In this document: positions 15,351 through 24,048 of the stretch, one piece after another
Layout of the letters: the number at the start of each line of letters is the position of its first letter
Numbering within the stretch: the stretch's first letter is position 1
From: Streptomyces asoensis
GTDB lineage: Bacteria > Actinomycetota > Actinomycetes > Streptomycetales > Streptomycetaceae
Assembly: GCF_013085465.1 (NCBI RefSeq)
Contig: NZ_CP049838.1
Location: 8,680,001-8,744,000 of the forward strand
DNA: 64,000 nucleotides
Reading direction: 5' to 3'
The notes under the pieces: model-generated
Told to the model about the DNA's origin: nothing
The model's input: the letters and a program-made list of their open reading frames with translations, nothing else
Databases searched by the model: none
Made by a program: the position numbers and the translations under genes

Positions 15351-16553
15351 GTGTCCTCGACCTCCTCCTCCCCGCTGCATCTCGCCGTCGCTCTGGACGG
15401 CACCGGCTGGCACCCCGCCTCCTGGCGCGAGCCCGTCGCCCGACCCCGTGAGCTGTTCACCGCCGGATACTGGGCCGACCTGGTCGCCGAGGCCGAGCGC
15501 GGACTGCTCGACTTCGTGACGATCGAGGACGGCCTCGGCCCGCAGTCCTCCCACTTCCTCGACCCGGACGACCGCACCGACCAGGTGCGCGGCCGACTCG
15601 ACGCCGTCCTCGTCGCCTCCCGCGTCGCACCGCTCACCAGCCACATAGGCCTGGTGCCGACCGTGGTGGCCACGCACACCGAGCCGTTCCACCTCTCCAA
15701 GGCGATCGCCACCCTCGACTACGTGAGCACCGGCCGCGCCGGCCTGCGCGTGCAGATCACCGCCCGTCCCACCGAGGCCGCCCACTTCGGCCGGCGCACG
15801 ATCCCCCGGATCGAGGCCTACGACGCCCCGGCCACCCAGGACCTGGTGACCGAGCTGTTCGACGAGGCAGCCGACTACGTCGAGGTCGTGCGCCGCCTCT
15901 GGGACAGCTGGGAGGACGACGCGGAGATCCGGGACGTGACGACGGGCCGGTTCGTCGACCGCGACAAACTCCACTACATCGACTTCGAGGGCCGTCACTT
16001 CAGCGTCAAGGGGCCCTCCATCACCCCGCGCCCGCCGCAGGGCCAGCCCCTGGTCACCGCCCTCGCGCACGACACGGTCCCCTACCGTCTGGTGGCCCGC
16101 GCCACCGACGTCGGGTACGTCACCCCGCACGACACCGGCCAGGCCCGTGCGATCGTCGCCGAGATCCGCGCCGAACAGGAACGGGCAGGGCGGGCCGCCG
16201 AGCCGCTGCACGTCTTCGCAGACCTGGTGGTCTTCCTCGACGACGACCCGGCCGAGGCCGCCGCCCGGCGCGACCGCCTCGACGCCCTCGCCGGCGAGGA
16301 GTACCGCAGCGACGCCCGCGTCTTCGCCGGCTCGCCCGCCCAACTCGCCGATCTGCTCCAGGACTTCCAGGCTTCCGGGCTGACCGGGTTCCGACTGCGC
16401 CCCGCCGTCGCCGGCCACGACCTCCCGGCCGTCACCCGGGGACTCGTCCCCGAACTCCAGCGCCGCGGCGCCTTCCGCCGCGCCTACGAGGCCGACACCC
16501 TGCGCGGGCTGCTGGGCCTGTCCCGCCCCGCCAACCGCTACGCCGCCGTCTGA
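15351..16553 (+). CDS. LLM-class flavin-dependent monooxygenase
   Basis: The 400-residue luciferase-like protein begins LHLAVALDGTGWHPASW and continues FTAGYWADLVAEAERGLLDF, features of the NtaA/SnaA/DszA branch. The family uses reduced FMN and oxygen to oxidise C-S, C-N or S atoms, with FMNH2 from a separate reductase that I do not see in this window. The GTG at 15351 follows AGGAAGG with good spacing. It is the first of four consecutive LLM genes behind leader 3, which suggests stepwise oxidation of organosulfur compounds. Confidence 0.83.
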   Translation: MSSTSSSPLHLAVALDGTGWHPASWREPVARPRELFTAGYWADLVAEAERGLLDFVTIEDGLGPQSSHFLDPDDRTDQVRGRLDAVLVASRVAPLTSHIGLVPTVVATHTEPFHLSKAIATLDYVSTGRAGLRVQITARPTEAAHFGRRTIPRIEAYDAPATQDLVTELFDEAADYVEVVRRLWDSWEDDAEIRDVTTGRFVDRDKLHYIDFEGRHFSVKGPSITPRPPQGQPLVTALAHDTVPYRLVARATDVGYVTPHDTGQARAIVAEIRAEQERAGRAAEPLHVFADLVVFLDDDPAEAAARRDRLDALAGEEYRSDARVFAGSPAQLADLLQDFQASGLTGFRLRPAVAGHDLPAVTRGLVPELQRRGAFRRAYEADTLRGLLGLSRPANRYAAV

Positions 16554-16572
16554 GCGGGAGGGAGACCCCACC

Positions 16573-17985
16573 ATGAGCAAGCCCCAGAAGCAGATCCATC
16601 TCGCCGCGCACTTCCCCGGCGTCAACAACACCACCGTGTGGAGCGACCCGCGGGCCGGCAGCCACATCGAGTTCAGCTCCTTCGCCCACTTCGCGCGGAC
16701 CGCGGAACGCGCCAAGTTCGACTTCCTCTTCCTCGCCGAGGGGCTGCGCCTGCGCGAACAGGGCGGCAAGATCTACGACCTGGACGTGGTCGGCCGCCCC
16801 GACACCTTCACGATCCTCGCCGCGCTCGCCGCCGTCACCGAGCGCCTCGGCCTGACCGGGACCATCAACTCCACCTTCAACGAGCCCTACGAGGTGGCCC
16901 GCCAGTTCGCCAGCCTCGACCACCTCTCCGACGGCCGCTCCGCGTGGAACGTCGTCACCTCCTGGGACGCCTTCACCGGCGAGAACTTCCGCCGTGGCGG
17001 CTACCTCCCGCAGGACGAGCGGTACGCCCGCGCCAAGGAGTTCCTCGCCACCACGGGCGAGCTCTTCGACTCCTGGCAGGGCGACGAGATCGTCGCCGAC
17101 CAGAGCACCGGCACCTTCCTCCAGGACGCCAAGGCCGGGGCCTTCGTCCACGAGGGCCGGCAGTTCGACATCCAGGGCCGGTTCAACGTGCCGCGCAGCC
17201 CCCAGGGCCGCCCGGTGATCTTCCAGGCCGGGGACTCCGACGAGGGCCGCGAGTTCGCCGCCTCGTCCGCCGACGCGATCTTCAGCCGGTACGCGGCGCT
17301 CGACGCCGGCCAGGCCTTCTACACCGACGTCAAGTCCCGCCTCGCCAAGTACGGCCGGCGCGCCGACCAACTGCTGATCCTGCCCGCCGCGAGCTTCGTC
17401 CTGGGCGACACCGACGCCGAGGCCGAGGAGATAGCCAAGGACGTACGCCGCCAGCAGGTCAGCGGCGCCACCGCCCTCAAGCACCTGGAGTTCGTCTGGA
17501 ACAGGGACCTGTCCGGCTACGACCCGGAGGGCCCGCTGCCCGACATCGACCCGGATCTCGGCGAGAACCACATCGCGCGCGGCCGCGCCCAGGTCCGGAT
17601 GTACCGCGACCCGCTGGCCACGGCCCGCGAATGGCGGGAGCTCGCGCAGGCCAACAACTGGTCGATCCGCGACCTGGTCATCGAGACCGGCAACCGGCAG
17701 AACTTCGTCGGCTCCCCGGCGACCGTCGCCAGGACGATCAACGAGTACGTGCAGGCCGACGCCGCCGACGGCTTCATCCTCGTCCCGCACATCACCCCGA
17801 GCGGCCTCGACGCGTTCGCCGACCAGGTCGTCCCGCTCCTCCAGGAACAGGGCGTCTTCCGCACCGAGTACGAGGGCACCACCCTCCGCGACCACCTCGG
17901 CCTCGCGCTCCCCCACTCTCGGCTCCGCTCGAGCGGGGGGACCCCCATCGACGAGGCGGCCGGCACCGCGCGGGCGGCCTCGTGA
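16573..17985 (+). CDS. NtaA/SnaA/DszA-family FMN-dependent monooxygenase
   Basis: The 470-residue protein is full length for the family. Diagnostic stretches are IHLAAHFPGVNNTTVW, SFAHFARTAERAKFDFLFLA, GTINSTFNEPYEVARQFASL and SAWNVVTSWD. Relatives include nitrilotriacetate and dibenzothiophene-sulfone monooxygenases and the Bacillus YtnJ/YxeK enzymes that open S-substituted N-acetylcysteines. It follows the previous LLM gene after 19 bp and overlaps the next by 4 bp. A REP-like palindrome has become part of its coding tail (about residues 446-460). Confidence 0.88.
   Translation: MSKPQKQIHLAAHFPGVNNTTVWSDPRAGSHIEFSSFAHFARTAERAKFDFLFLAEGLRLREQGGKIYDLDVVGRPDTFTILAALAAVTERLGLTGTINSTFNEPYEVARQFASLDHLSDGRSAWNVVTSWDAFTGENFRRGGYLPQDERYARAKEFLATTGELFDSWQGDEIVADQSTGTFLQDAKAGAFVHEGRQFDIQGRFNVPRSPQGRPVIFQAGDSDEGREFAASSADAIFSRYAALDAGQAFYTDVKSRLAKYGRRADQLLILPAASFVLGDTDAEAEEIAKDVRRQQVSGATALKHLEFVWNRDLSGYDPEGPLPDIDPDLGENHIARGRAQVRMYRDPLATAREWRELAQANNWSIRDLVIETGNRQNFVGSPATVARTINEYVQADAADGFILVPHITPSGLDAFADQVVPLLQEQGVFRTEYEGTTLRDHLGLALPHSRLRSSGGTPIDEAAGTARAAS
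17908..17950. repeat. REP-like palindrome inside the monooxygenase 3' coding end
   Basis: CTCCCCCACTCTCGGCTCCG followed by CTCGAGCGGGGGGACCCCCA is a pattern I recall as a widespread Streptomyces extragenic repeat. Here it is read as codons near the C-terminus and adds residues PHSRLRSSGGTP. It shares GGGGGACCCCC with the copy at 15251-15261. Confidence 0.6.
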
Positions 17986-19073
17986 AGTTCCTCGCCATCA
18001 CCCTGATCGTGCACCGTCCGGACCCGGTCACCGGCATCCGGAAGCCGACCCGGGACCGCTTCCGCGAGGTGCTCGACAACGCCCTGCTCGCCGAGGAACT
18101 CGGATTCGACGGCTTCGGGGTGGGGGAGCGGCACGAGCGGCCGTTCATCTCCTCCTCCCCGCCGGTGGTGCTGAGCCATGTCGCCGCCCTCACCCGTCGC
18201 ATCCGGCTCTTCACCGCCGTGACGACCCTCAGCCTCCTCGACCCGGTCCGCGCCTACGAGGACTACGCGACTCTCGACCACCTCTCCGGCGGCCGCCTGG
18301 AGCTGATCATCGGCAAGGGCAACGGCGCCGCCCAGCGCGAGCTGTTCCAGGTCACGCCCGACGACCAGTGGGAGCGCAACGCCGAGAGCTACGAGGTGTT
18401 CCGGCAGATCTGGCGCCAGGACAAGGTCACCGCGGCCACCCGTTTCCGCCCCGAGCTGACGGACGCGGAGGTGTGGCCCCGGCCGTACCAGCAGCCCGTC
18501 CGCGTCTGGCACGGCAGCGCCACCAGCAAGGAGTCCGTCGACCTGGCCGCCCGCTACGGCGACCCGCTGTTCTCGGCGAACGTCACCCACCCCATCGAGC
18601 CCTATGCCGAGCTGATCCGGTACTACCGGGAGCGCTGGGAGCACTACGGCCACGACCCGGGCGCCCTCGCGGTCGGCGCCGGCTCGGCGGGACTGTACGT
18701 GGCGCGCACCTCCCAGGAGGCCGTCGAGACCTACCGGCCGGTCTTCGAGGGCACGCTCGCCTTCCAGAGACAGGCCGGGCTGCCCGTCGTCTTCGAGACG
18801 GTGGAGGACTTCGTCGAGCGCAGCTCCGCCCTGATCGGCAGCCCGCAGCAGGTCATCGACAAGGTGCACCGCTACCACGAGCGGTTCGGCCACACCGTGC
18901 TGCATGTGCACGCCGACGCGAGCGGCCTGACCGACCCCCGGCACCGCGACTCGCTGGAGCTGTTCCAGTCGGAGGTGGCGTCCGTGCTGCGCAAGGACAT
19001 ACCGGACCCGCCGTTCGACTGGGGGCCGGTGCTTCCCACACCGTCGACCACCGAGGAGCCGGCCCATGTCTGA
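17982..19073 (+). CDS. LLM-class flavin-dependent oxidoreductase
   Basis: The 363-residue luciferase-like TIM-barrel protein has LAEELGFDGFGVGERHERPF near the N-terminus, then FTAVTTLSLLDPVRAYEDYA and DHLSGGRLELIIGKGNG, the usual flavin-contact segments. The GTG start overlaps the previous stop (GTGA), so the four LLM genes are probably translated together. Substrate unknown; by context an organosulfur compound. Confidence 0.85.
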   Translation: MKFLAITLIVHRPDPVTGIRKPTRDRFREVLDNALLAEELGFDGFGVGERHERPFISSSPPVVLSHVAALTRRIRLFTAVTTLSLLDPVRAYEDYATLDHLSGGRLELIIGKGNGAAQRELFQVTPDDQWERNAESYEVFRQIWRQDKVTAATRFRPELTDAEVWPRPYQQPVRVWHGSATSKESVDLAARYGDPLFSANVTHPIEPYAELIRYYRERWEHYGHDPGALAVGAGSAGLYVARTSQEAVETYRPVFEGTLAFQRQAGLPVVFETVEDFVERSSALIGSPQQVIDKVHRYHERFGHTVLHVHADASGLTDPRHRDSLELFQSEVASVLRKDIPDPPFDWGPVLPTPSTTEEPAHV

Positions 19074-20214
19074 CATCCCCCTCGGCGTGCTCGACCTGGC
19101 CCCGATCTCCTCGGGCTCGACGGCCGCGGACGCCCTGCGCAACTCCATCGACCTGGCCCGGCACGCGGAACGGCTCGGATACGCCCGCTACTGGTTCGCC
19201 GAACACCACCTCAACCCCGGTGTCGCGGGCACCTCCCCGGCCGTCGTCCTGGCCCTGACCGCGGCCGCCACCTCCACCATCCGGCTCGGCTCCGGCGCCG
19301 TACAGCTCGGACACCGCACCGCCCTGTCCACGGTGGAGGAGTTCGGCCTGATCGACGCGCTGCACCCCGGCCGCTTCGACCTGGGCCTGGGCCGCTCGGG
19401 AGGCCGTCCGCCGGGGGGCCAGGCGAGCCCGCCGGCCACGGCCACCCCGGTCGTCGACGGCCGTGCCCCGAACGGTCTGCTGATCCCGCCCCGCTTCTCC
19501 TTCGAACGTCTCCTCGGCTCGCCCCGGATCGCCCTCCAGCGCAGGCTGCTGCTCCTGCCGGACGCCACCTCGCAGGACTACGCCGAGCAGATCGACGACA
19601 TCCTCGCCCTGCTGGCCGGTACCTACCGCTCCCCGGAGGGCGTCGAGGCGCATGTCGTACCCGGCGAGGGCGCCGACGTCGACGTGTGGATCCTGGGCAG
19701 CAGCGGCGGCCAGAGCGCCGAGGTCGCGGGTGCCCGGGGCCTGCGCTTCGCCGCGAACTACCACGTCAGCCCGGCCACCGTCCTGGAGGCGGTGGACGGC
19801 TACCGGGCCCGCTTCAAGCCCTCCGCATCCCTCGACGCGCCCTATGTCAGCGTCTCCGCCGATGTCGTCGTCGCCGAGGACGACGCCCGCGCCCGCGAAC
19901 TCGCCACCGGCTACGGCCTGTGGGTGCGCAGCATCCGCACGGCCGAGGGCGCGATACCGTTCCCGACCCCGGAGGAAGCGCGCGCCCACGCCTGGACCGA
20001 CGAGGACCGGGCGCTCGTCCAGGACCGGGTCGACACCCAGTTCGTCGGCTCCCCGGCCCGGGTCGCCGACCTCCTGGAGCAGCTCCAGGAGGCCACCGGC
20101 GCCGACGAGCTGCTCGTCACCACCATCACCCACGACCACACGGACCGTGTCCGCTCCTACGAACTCCTCGCCGAGGAGTGGCGCCGCAGGGGTCACTCCG
20201 CCCCGTCGAGCTGA
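19066..20214 (+). CDS. LLM-class oxidoreductase, luciferase group 1 type
   Basis: The 382-residue protein opens LGVLDLAPISSGSTAADALR and continues LARHAERLGYARYWFAEHH and IRLGSGAVQLGHRTALSTVEEFG, matching the 'luciferase family oxidoreductase, group 1' type. It overlaps the previous LLM gene by 8 bp. It ends 8 bp before the stop of a convergent gene, leaving no room for a terminator. It is the last gene of the organosulfur-type monooxygenase operon. Confidence 0.87.
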   Translation: MSDIPLGVLDLAPISSGSTAADALRNSIDLARHAERLGYARYWFAEHHLNPGVAGTSPAVVLALTAAATSTIRLGSGAVQLGHRTALSTVEEFGLIDALHPGRFDLGLGRSGGRPPGGQASPPATATPVVDGRAPNGLLIPPRFSFERLLGSPRIALQRRLLLLPDATSQDYAEQIDDILALLAGTYRSPEGVEAHVVPGEGADVDVWILGSSGGQSAEVAGARGLRFAANYHVSPATVLEAVDGYRARFKPSASLDAPYVSVSADVVVAEDDARARELATGYGLWVRSIRTAEGAIPFPTPEEARAHAWTDEDRALVQDRVDTQFVGSPARVADLLEQLQEATGADELLVTTITHDHTDRVRSYELLAEEWRRRGHSAPSS

Positions 20215-20222
20215 TCCACCGG

Positions 20223-21335
20223 CTACCGCAGGGTGCTCGCCGTGGCTCGCCCGCGCTCGGCGCCGACGGCATGGGCCACGACGTCCAGCAGGCGTCCGCC
20301 GTCGTCGCCGGCGAACCACTCGGCGTGCCCCACGCAGTACTCGTACGCCAGCCGGGTGTTCTCCGCGGACCGCGTGACGCCGTGGAAGTAGCCCAGCTCG
20401 GACAGCGCGAACTCGGCGTGCACCAGGGGCAGCAGTGCGGGGAGCGCGGCCGATTCGGCGGGGGTGAGCGGTCGTACGGACTGGTAGCCGTCGACGAGCG
20501 CGGTCACGTCCTCCTCCCTCACCGGACAGCCGGGCCGGAGCCACTGCACGGCGTTGCGTTCGATCGCCGTGGCCAGGTCGTGCACGGCCGTCGTGCGGTC
20601 GCTCATGCCGAAGTCCAGGACGGTGCGGACCTGTCCGTCGCCGCCCCACAGGAGATTGGAGGCGTGCCAGTCGTTGTGGGTCCACAGGGGTTCCAGGCCG
20701 GACAGCCGGGGTGCGAGCCGTTCGTGCAGCGGCAGCAGCACCCGCCGGACGTCCTCGCGCCACGGGAACCGCCGGATCCCCGAGGCCAGTTGGGGCCGCT
20801 CGGCCAGGAACCGTTCCAGTGCGTCCCAGGGATCCTGCGCGGCGAACACCGTGAACGAGGCGACGAGCGGCTGCACCCGACGCCGTGGCGCGTCGAACCC
20901 CCGTGCCGCCAGATGCAGTCGGGCCAGCGCCGCGCCCGCCGCCGTGGCGTGCGCGGAGGAGTGGAAGGGCGACCAGGACAGCGCGTCCCGGTACAGGTCC
21001 TCCCCGGCGCCGGTCGAATGCACCTCGTACGTCCACGTGCCGCGTGCCTCCGTGTGCAGCACCTCCACCACCGGCGCGCCGTGCTCCCGCAGGTGCCGCA
21101 GGAAGGCGTGCTCCTCGGCCAGCCCTTCCGGGGAGCGCACGCCGACGTGGTGCCGCTTCACGAACAGCCGCCGGCCGTCCCTCTCGACGACGGCCGCCGC
21201 GGACAGCGGGCGCGGGCTGCGCCACACCACCCGGGCGCCCGCCCCGACGACGTCCGTCACCTCGTCGTCGGTCAGCGGCGCCCAGTCGGGCTCGACCGGG
21301 TCGGTGCCGAGACCGTGGGCCAGATGTGAACTCAC
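20223..21335 (-). CDS. Aminoglycoside/choline/thiamine-kinase-fold phosphotransferase
   Basis: The 370-residue APH-fold protein shows the ATP-contact Lys in LFVKRHHVG, the catalytic-loop motif HNDWHASNLLW (Brenner-type HxDxxxxN) and the metal-binding DFGMSD. The GTG at 21335 overlaps the stop of the ABC ATPase, so it belongs to that operon as its last gene. Because the operon starts with a TPP-like RNA and encodes a THI5-type importer, a thiamine or pyrimidine kinase role is plausible; antibiotic phosphorylation is less likely here. The substrate is unproven. Confidence 0.8.
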   Translation of the reverse strand: MSSHLAHGLGTDPVEPDWAPLTDDEVTDVVGAGARVVWRSPRPLSAAAVVERDGRRLFVKRHHVGVRSPEGLAEEHAFLRHLREHGAPVVEVLHTEARGTWTYEVHSTGAGEDLYRDALSWSPFHSSAHATAAGAALARLHLAARGFDAPRRRVQPLVASFTVFAAQDPWDALERFLAERPQLASGIRRFPWREDVRRVLLPLHERLAPRLSGLEPLWTHNDWHASNLLWGGDGQVRTVLDFGMSDRTTAVHDLATAIERNAVQWLRPGCPVREEDVTALVDGYQSVRPLTPAESAALPALLPLVHAEFALSELGYFHGVTRSAENTRLAYEYCVGHAEWFAGDDGGRLLDVVAHAVGAERGRATASTLR

Positions 21336-22093
21336 GGAGTCTTCACCGCCGTTGTGCCGCGCAGCGCTTCCAGGACCCGGCGCTCGGTGGCCGCGAACTC
21401 GGGCGCCGTGAAGTCCTCCGCCCCGCGCGGGCGGGCCAGCGGCACCTCCACGCGTGCGACGACGCCGGCCGGGCGCGGCGACAGGACGTGCACGGTGTCC
21501 GCGAGCAGCACCGCCTCGCGGATGTCGTGGGTGACCAGCAGCACCGTCCACCGGTGGCGTTGCCACATCTGCGCCAGCCACAGCTGCATCTCGGTGCGGG
21601 TCAGCGAGTCCAGCGCCCCGAACGGCTCGTCCAGCAGCAGCACCGGACGCTCCAGGACGACCGTGCGCAGCAGCGCCGCCCGCTGCCGCATGCCGCCGCT
21701 GAGCTGCGAGGGATACGCCTTCTGGAAGCCGTCGAGCCCGAAGTCGGCGAACAGCGCGTCGGCCCGCGCCCGGGCCTCCTTCTTGCGCACGCCCTGCGCC
21801 TCCAGGCCGAGCGCGGTGTTGTCCAGCACGGTCCGCCACGGGAACAGCAGGTCCTTCTGCGGCATGTAGGCGACCTTGCCGGATTCCACCCCGGCCGGTT
21901 CGCCCTCCACCAGGACCCGGCCGGTCGTCGGCCGGTCGAGCCCCGAGACGAGGTTGAACAGCGTGCTCTTGCCGCTGCCGCTCGGCCCGATCACGGCCGC
22001 GAACTCGCCCGGCCCCACCGACAGTCGGAGACCGCGCAGGACCTCCAGCGCGCCGAAGGACTTACCCACCTCCTCGATACGCAGACTGCTCAT
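21332..22093 (-). CDS. ABC importer ATPase, nitrate/sulfonate/thiamine-precursor type
   Basis: The 253-residue ATPase has Walker A GPSGSGKST, signature LSGGMRQRAA, Walker B VLLLDEPFGALDSLTR and the switch VTHDIREA, all typical of SsuB/TauB/ThiZ-like subunits. The ATG at 22093 follows GGAGGAGAGGTC and overlaps the permease stop (ATGA). It powers the permease encoded upstream. Confidence 0.9.
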   Translation of the reverse strand: MSSLRIEEVGKSFGALEVLRGLRLSVGPGEFAAVIGPSGSGKSTLFNLVSGLDRPTTGRVLVEGEPAGVESGKVAYMPQKDLLFPWRTVLDNTALGLEAQGVRKKEARARADALFADFGLDGFQKAYPSQLSGGMRQRAALLRTVVLERPVLLLDEPFGALDSLTRTEMQLWLAQMWQRHRWTVLLVTHDIREAVLLADTVHVLSPRPAGVVARVEVPLARPRGAEDFTAPEFAATERRVLEALRGTTAVKTP

Positions 22094-22860
22094 GACCTCT
22101 CCTCCCGCTGCGCCCGCTCCCACGGCAGTACCAGCCGCTGAAGCAGGCAGGTCGCCCCGAACAGCGCGATGCTCAGCGCCGCGGTCACTCCCACCGCCGC
22201 GAACACCAGGTCCGTCCGGAACGCGCTCTTCTGGGCCTGCATATAGATCCCGAGCCCGGCCTCCGCGCCCGCGTACTCCGCGAACACCGCGCCGACGACG
22301 GCGTAGGTGATGCTCACCCGCAGCCCGGCGAAGAAGTACGGCATCGCGCTCGGCACCCGCACCAGCCGGAACGTCCGCAGCCGGCCCGCGCCCAGCGAGC
22401 GCAGCAGCCGCATCGCCTCACGATCGGTCGCGGCGAACCCGGCGGCCAGGTTGGCGGCCAGCGGGAAGAACGTCGTCAGCGTCACCACCAGCATCTTCGG
22501 CAGCAGCCCGAAACCGAACCAGATGATGAGCAGGGGAGCCACGGCGACGATCGGGACGGTCTGCGAGGCGACCAGGAGCGGGTACAGCCCCCGGCGGGCC
22601 GCCGACGAGAAGTCCAGGAGCACGGCGACCAGCCAGGCCGCAGCGAAGGACAGCGCGAAGCCGAGCAGGGTCTCCTGGAGCGTGGGGACGGTCTGTGCCC
22701 ACAGGTCCGTGCGGTTGGCCCAGCCCTGCTCCAGCACCCGCGCCGGCGACGGCAGCATCGTCGGATCGACGCCCGCGCCGGTGACGTACAGCTGCCAGCC
22801 GCCGACCACGACGGCCAGCACCAGCAATGGCGGCCACAACGACCGCAGCACCGACCTCAC
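22090..22860 (-). CDS. ABC importer permease, nitrate/sulfonate/thiamine-precursor type
   Basis: The 256-residue permease has about six hydrophobic helices and the SsuC/ThiX-like segments VPIVAVAPLLIIWFGFG and LLRSLGAGRLRTFRLVRVPS (EAA-like loop). The GTG start overlaps the stop of the binding-protein gene. Together with that lipoprotein and the ATPase it should form a full importer. Confidence 0.88.
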   Translation of the reverse strand: MRSVLRSLWPPLLVLAVVVGGWQLYVTGAGVDPTMLPSPARVLEQGWANRTDLWAQTVPTLQETLLGFALSFAAAWLVAVLLDFSSAARRGLYPLLVASQTVPIVAVAPLLIIWFGFGLLPKMLVVTLTTFFPLAANLAAGFAATDREAMRLLRSLGAGRLRTFRLVRVPSAMPYFFAGLRVSITYAVVGAVFAEYAGAEAGLGIYMQAQKSAFRTDLVFAAVGVTAALSIALFGATCLLQRLVLPWERAQREERS

Positions 22861-23909
22861 TTGGCGCTCCCGGCGTCCTTGGAGTCCGGCAGATAGGCGT
22901 TGGTGAAGAACGACGCGGCGTCCGGGGCCTCGGTCAGCCTGCTGCCGTTCGCGTCGCTCAGCAGCCCCGCCCGGTACTCGAAGTCGGCGAAGGCCTGCCA
23001 GCGCTCCTCGCTCTGGGTGCCGATCGTGCCGTCGGCGGCCCGGTAGTACTCCTTGGCGAGCAACTCCTCGCTCTTGCGCACGAGTTCGGTGTTGGTGAGC
23101 ACGCTCTTGTTGGCGTCGATGAGGAGATCCGCGGCCTGGTCGGGGTGGTCGGCCGCGTACCGGTACCCCTTGTCCACGGCGGCCAGGAACTTCCTCGCGA
23201 CCTCCGGGTTCTTCTTCAGGAACCGGTCGGAGGACGCGAGGAGCGTCGAGTAGATGGCCGGGAAGCCGTAGTCGGACAGCTGGAAGTTCTTCAGCGGCTT
23301 GCCGCTCAGCTCCGCCTCCAGCCCCTCCCAGGTGGGCATCGGCATCGCGAAGTCCGCCTTGCCCGCGTAGAGCGCCGCGTACGCCGAGGTGCTGAGGGTG
23401 ACCTGCTTGAAGTCACCCTTGCCGCCCGCGTTGCGGATCACCTTCTGAAGGAGCGGCTTCTCGTAGGGCGCCCCGAAACCGGCGTACGTCTCGCCGTCCA
23501 GGTCCTTGGGGGACGCGATGTCCGTACGGCCGGCGCGCACCGCGATGGTGACGTTCGTCTTCTGGGTGACCGCGTAGACGGAGGTGATGTCCTGTCCGGC
23601 GGCGCGCGCCGTGGTGACGCCCTCCTGGTAGGAGATGCCGAAGTCGGCCTTGTGGCCGGCGATCAGCGTCTCGGGCGCGGTCGAACCGTAGGGCACGATC
23701 TTCAGATCGATGCCGGCGGCCTTGAACCAGCCCCTCTGCTGGGCGACGTAGATGCCGGTGTGGTTGGTGTTCGGGGTCCAGTCCAGGGCGAGGGTGACGG
23801 TCGTGGTGCCGTCCTTCGCGGTGGCGTCGGCCGAGGGGTCCGCCGAGCAGCCGGTCGCGGCGAGGACGGCCGACGCGGCTATGACGGACAGGACGGTACG
23901 GCGGTGCAT
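22857..23909 (-). CDS. THI5/NMT1-like ABC substrate-binding lipoprotein
   Basis: The start at 23909 follows GAAGGAACCCTC. The signal peptide ends in a lipobox with Cys21 (LAATGC). The mature domain begins LALDWTPNTNHTGIYVAQQR (residues 40-59), the hallmark of ThiY-type binders of thiamine pyrimidine precursors, though sulfonate and riboflavin binders are related. Total 350 aa. Leader ORF 4 lies directly upstream. Best guess: uptake of a formylamino- or hydroxymethyl-pyrimidine. Confidence 0.85.
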   Translation of the reverse strand: MHRRTVLSVIAASAVLAATGCSADPSADATAKDGTTTVTLALDWTPNTNHTGIYVAQQRGWFKAAGIDLKIVPYGSTAPETLIAGHKADFGISYQEGVTTARAAGQDITSVYAVTQKTNVTIAVRAGRTDIASPKDLDGETYAGFGAPYEKPLLQKVIRNAGGKGDFKQVTLSTSAYAALYAGKADFAMPMPTWEGLEAELSGKPLKNFQLSDYGFPAIYSTLLASSDRFLKKNPEVARKFLAAVDKGYRYAADHPDQAADLLIDANKSVLTNTELVRKSEELLAKEYYRAADGTIGTQSEERWQAFADFEYRAGLLSDANGSRLTEAPDAASFFTNAYLPDSKDAGSAK

Positions 23910-23955
23910 GAGGGTTCCTTCGGGGGCGAGGGGGGTCGGGGCGGCGTCGGCGCGG

Positions 23956-24048
23956 TCACGCCCGGCGACACAGCGCGCTGTCCACCCGCTTGAAGTCGAC
24001 GGCCAGCCGCCGGGTGAGCCCCCGCGCCTGGCAGGACAGGACACTCAT
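23956..24048 (-). CDS. Sulfur-type leader peptide 4, inside the THI5-like operon
   Basis: A 30-codon ORF starts with an ATG overlapping the stop of the upstream THI5-like gene (ATGA) and ends LTRRLAVDFKRVDSALCRRA. The VD-F-x-RV-x-SALC core matches leaders 1-3. It lies 46 bp before the lipoprotein gene, so it may tune the importer separately from the first gene of the operon. Translation is likely coupled to the upstream gene. Confidence 0.65.
   Translation of the reverse strand: MSVLSCQARGLTRRLAVDFKRVDSALCRRA

Noticed and set aside
16432..17916. 494-residue minus-strand frame opposite the monooxygenase
   Set aside because: Val/Gly/Glu-rich antisense shadow; no family features.
20223..21335. 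Antibiotic-resistance phosphotransferase
   Set aside because: The fold fits, but the overlap with a THI5-type importer operon makes a vitamin-related kinase more likely; substrate left open.
20223..21839. Longer 538-residue start for the phosphotransferase
   Set aside because: The extra residues overlap the ABC ATPase gene out of frame; the GTG at 21335 gives a normal family length and a GTGA overlap.
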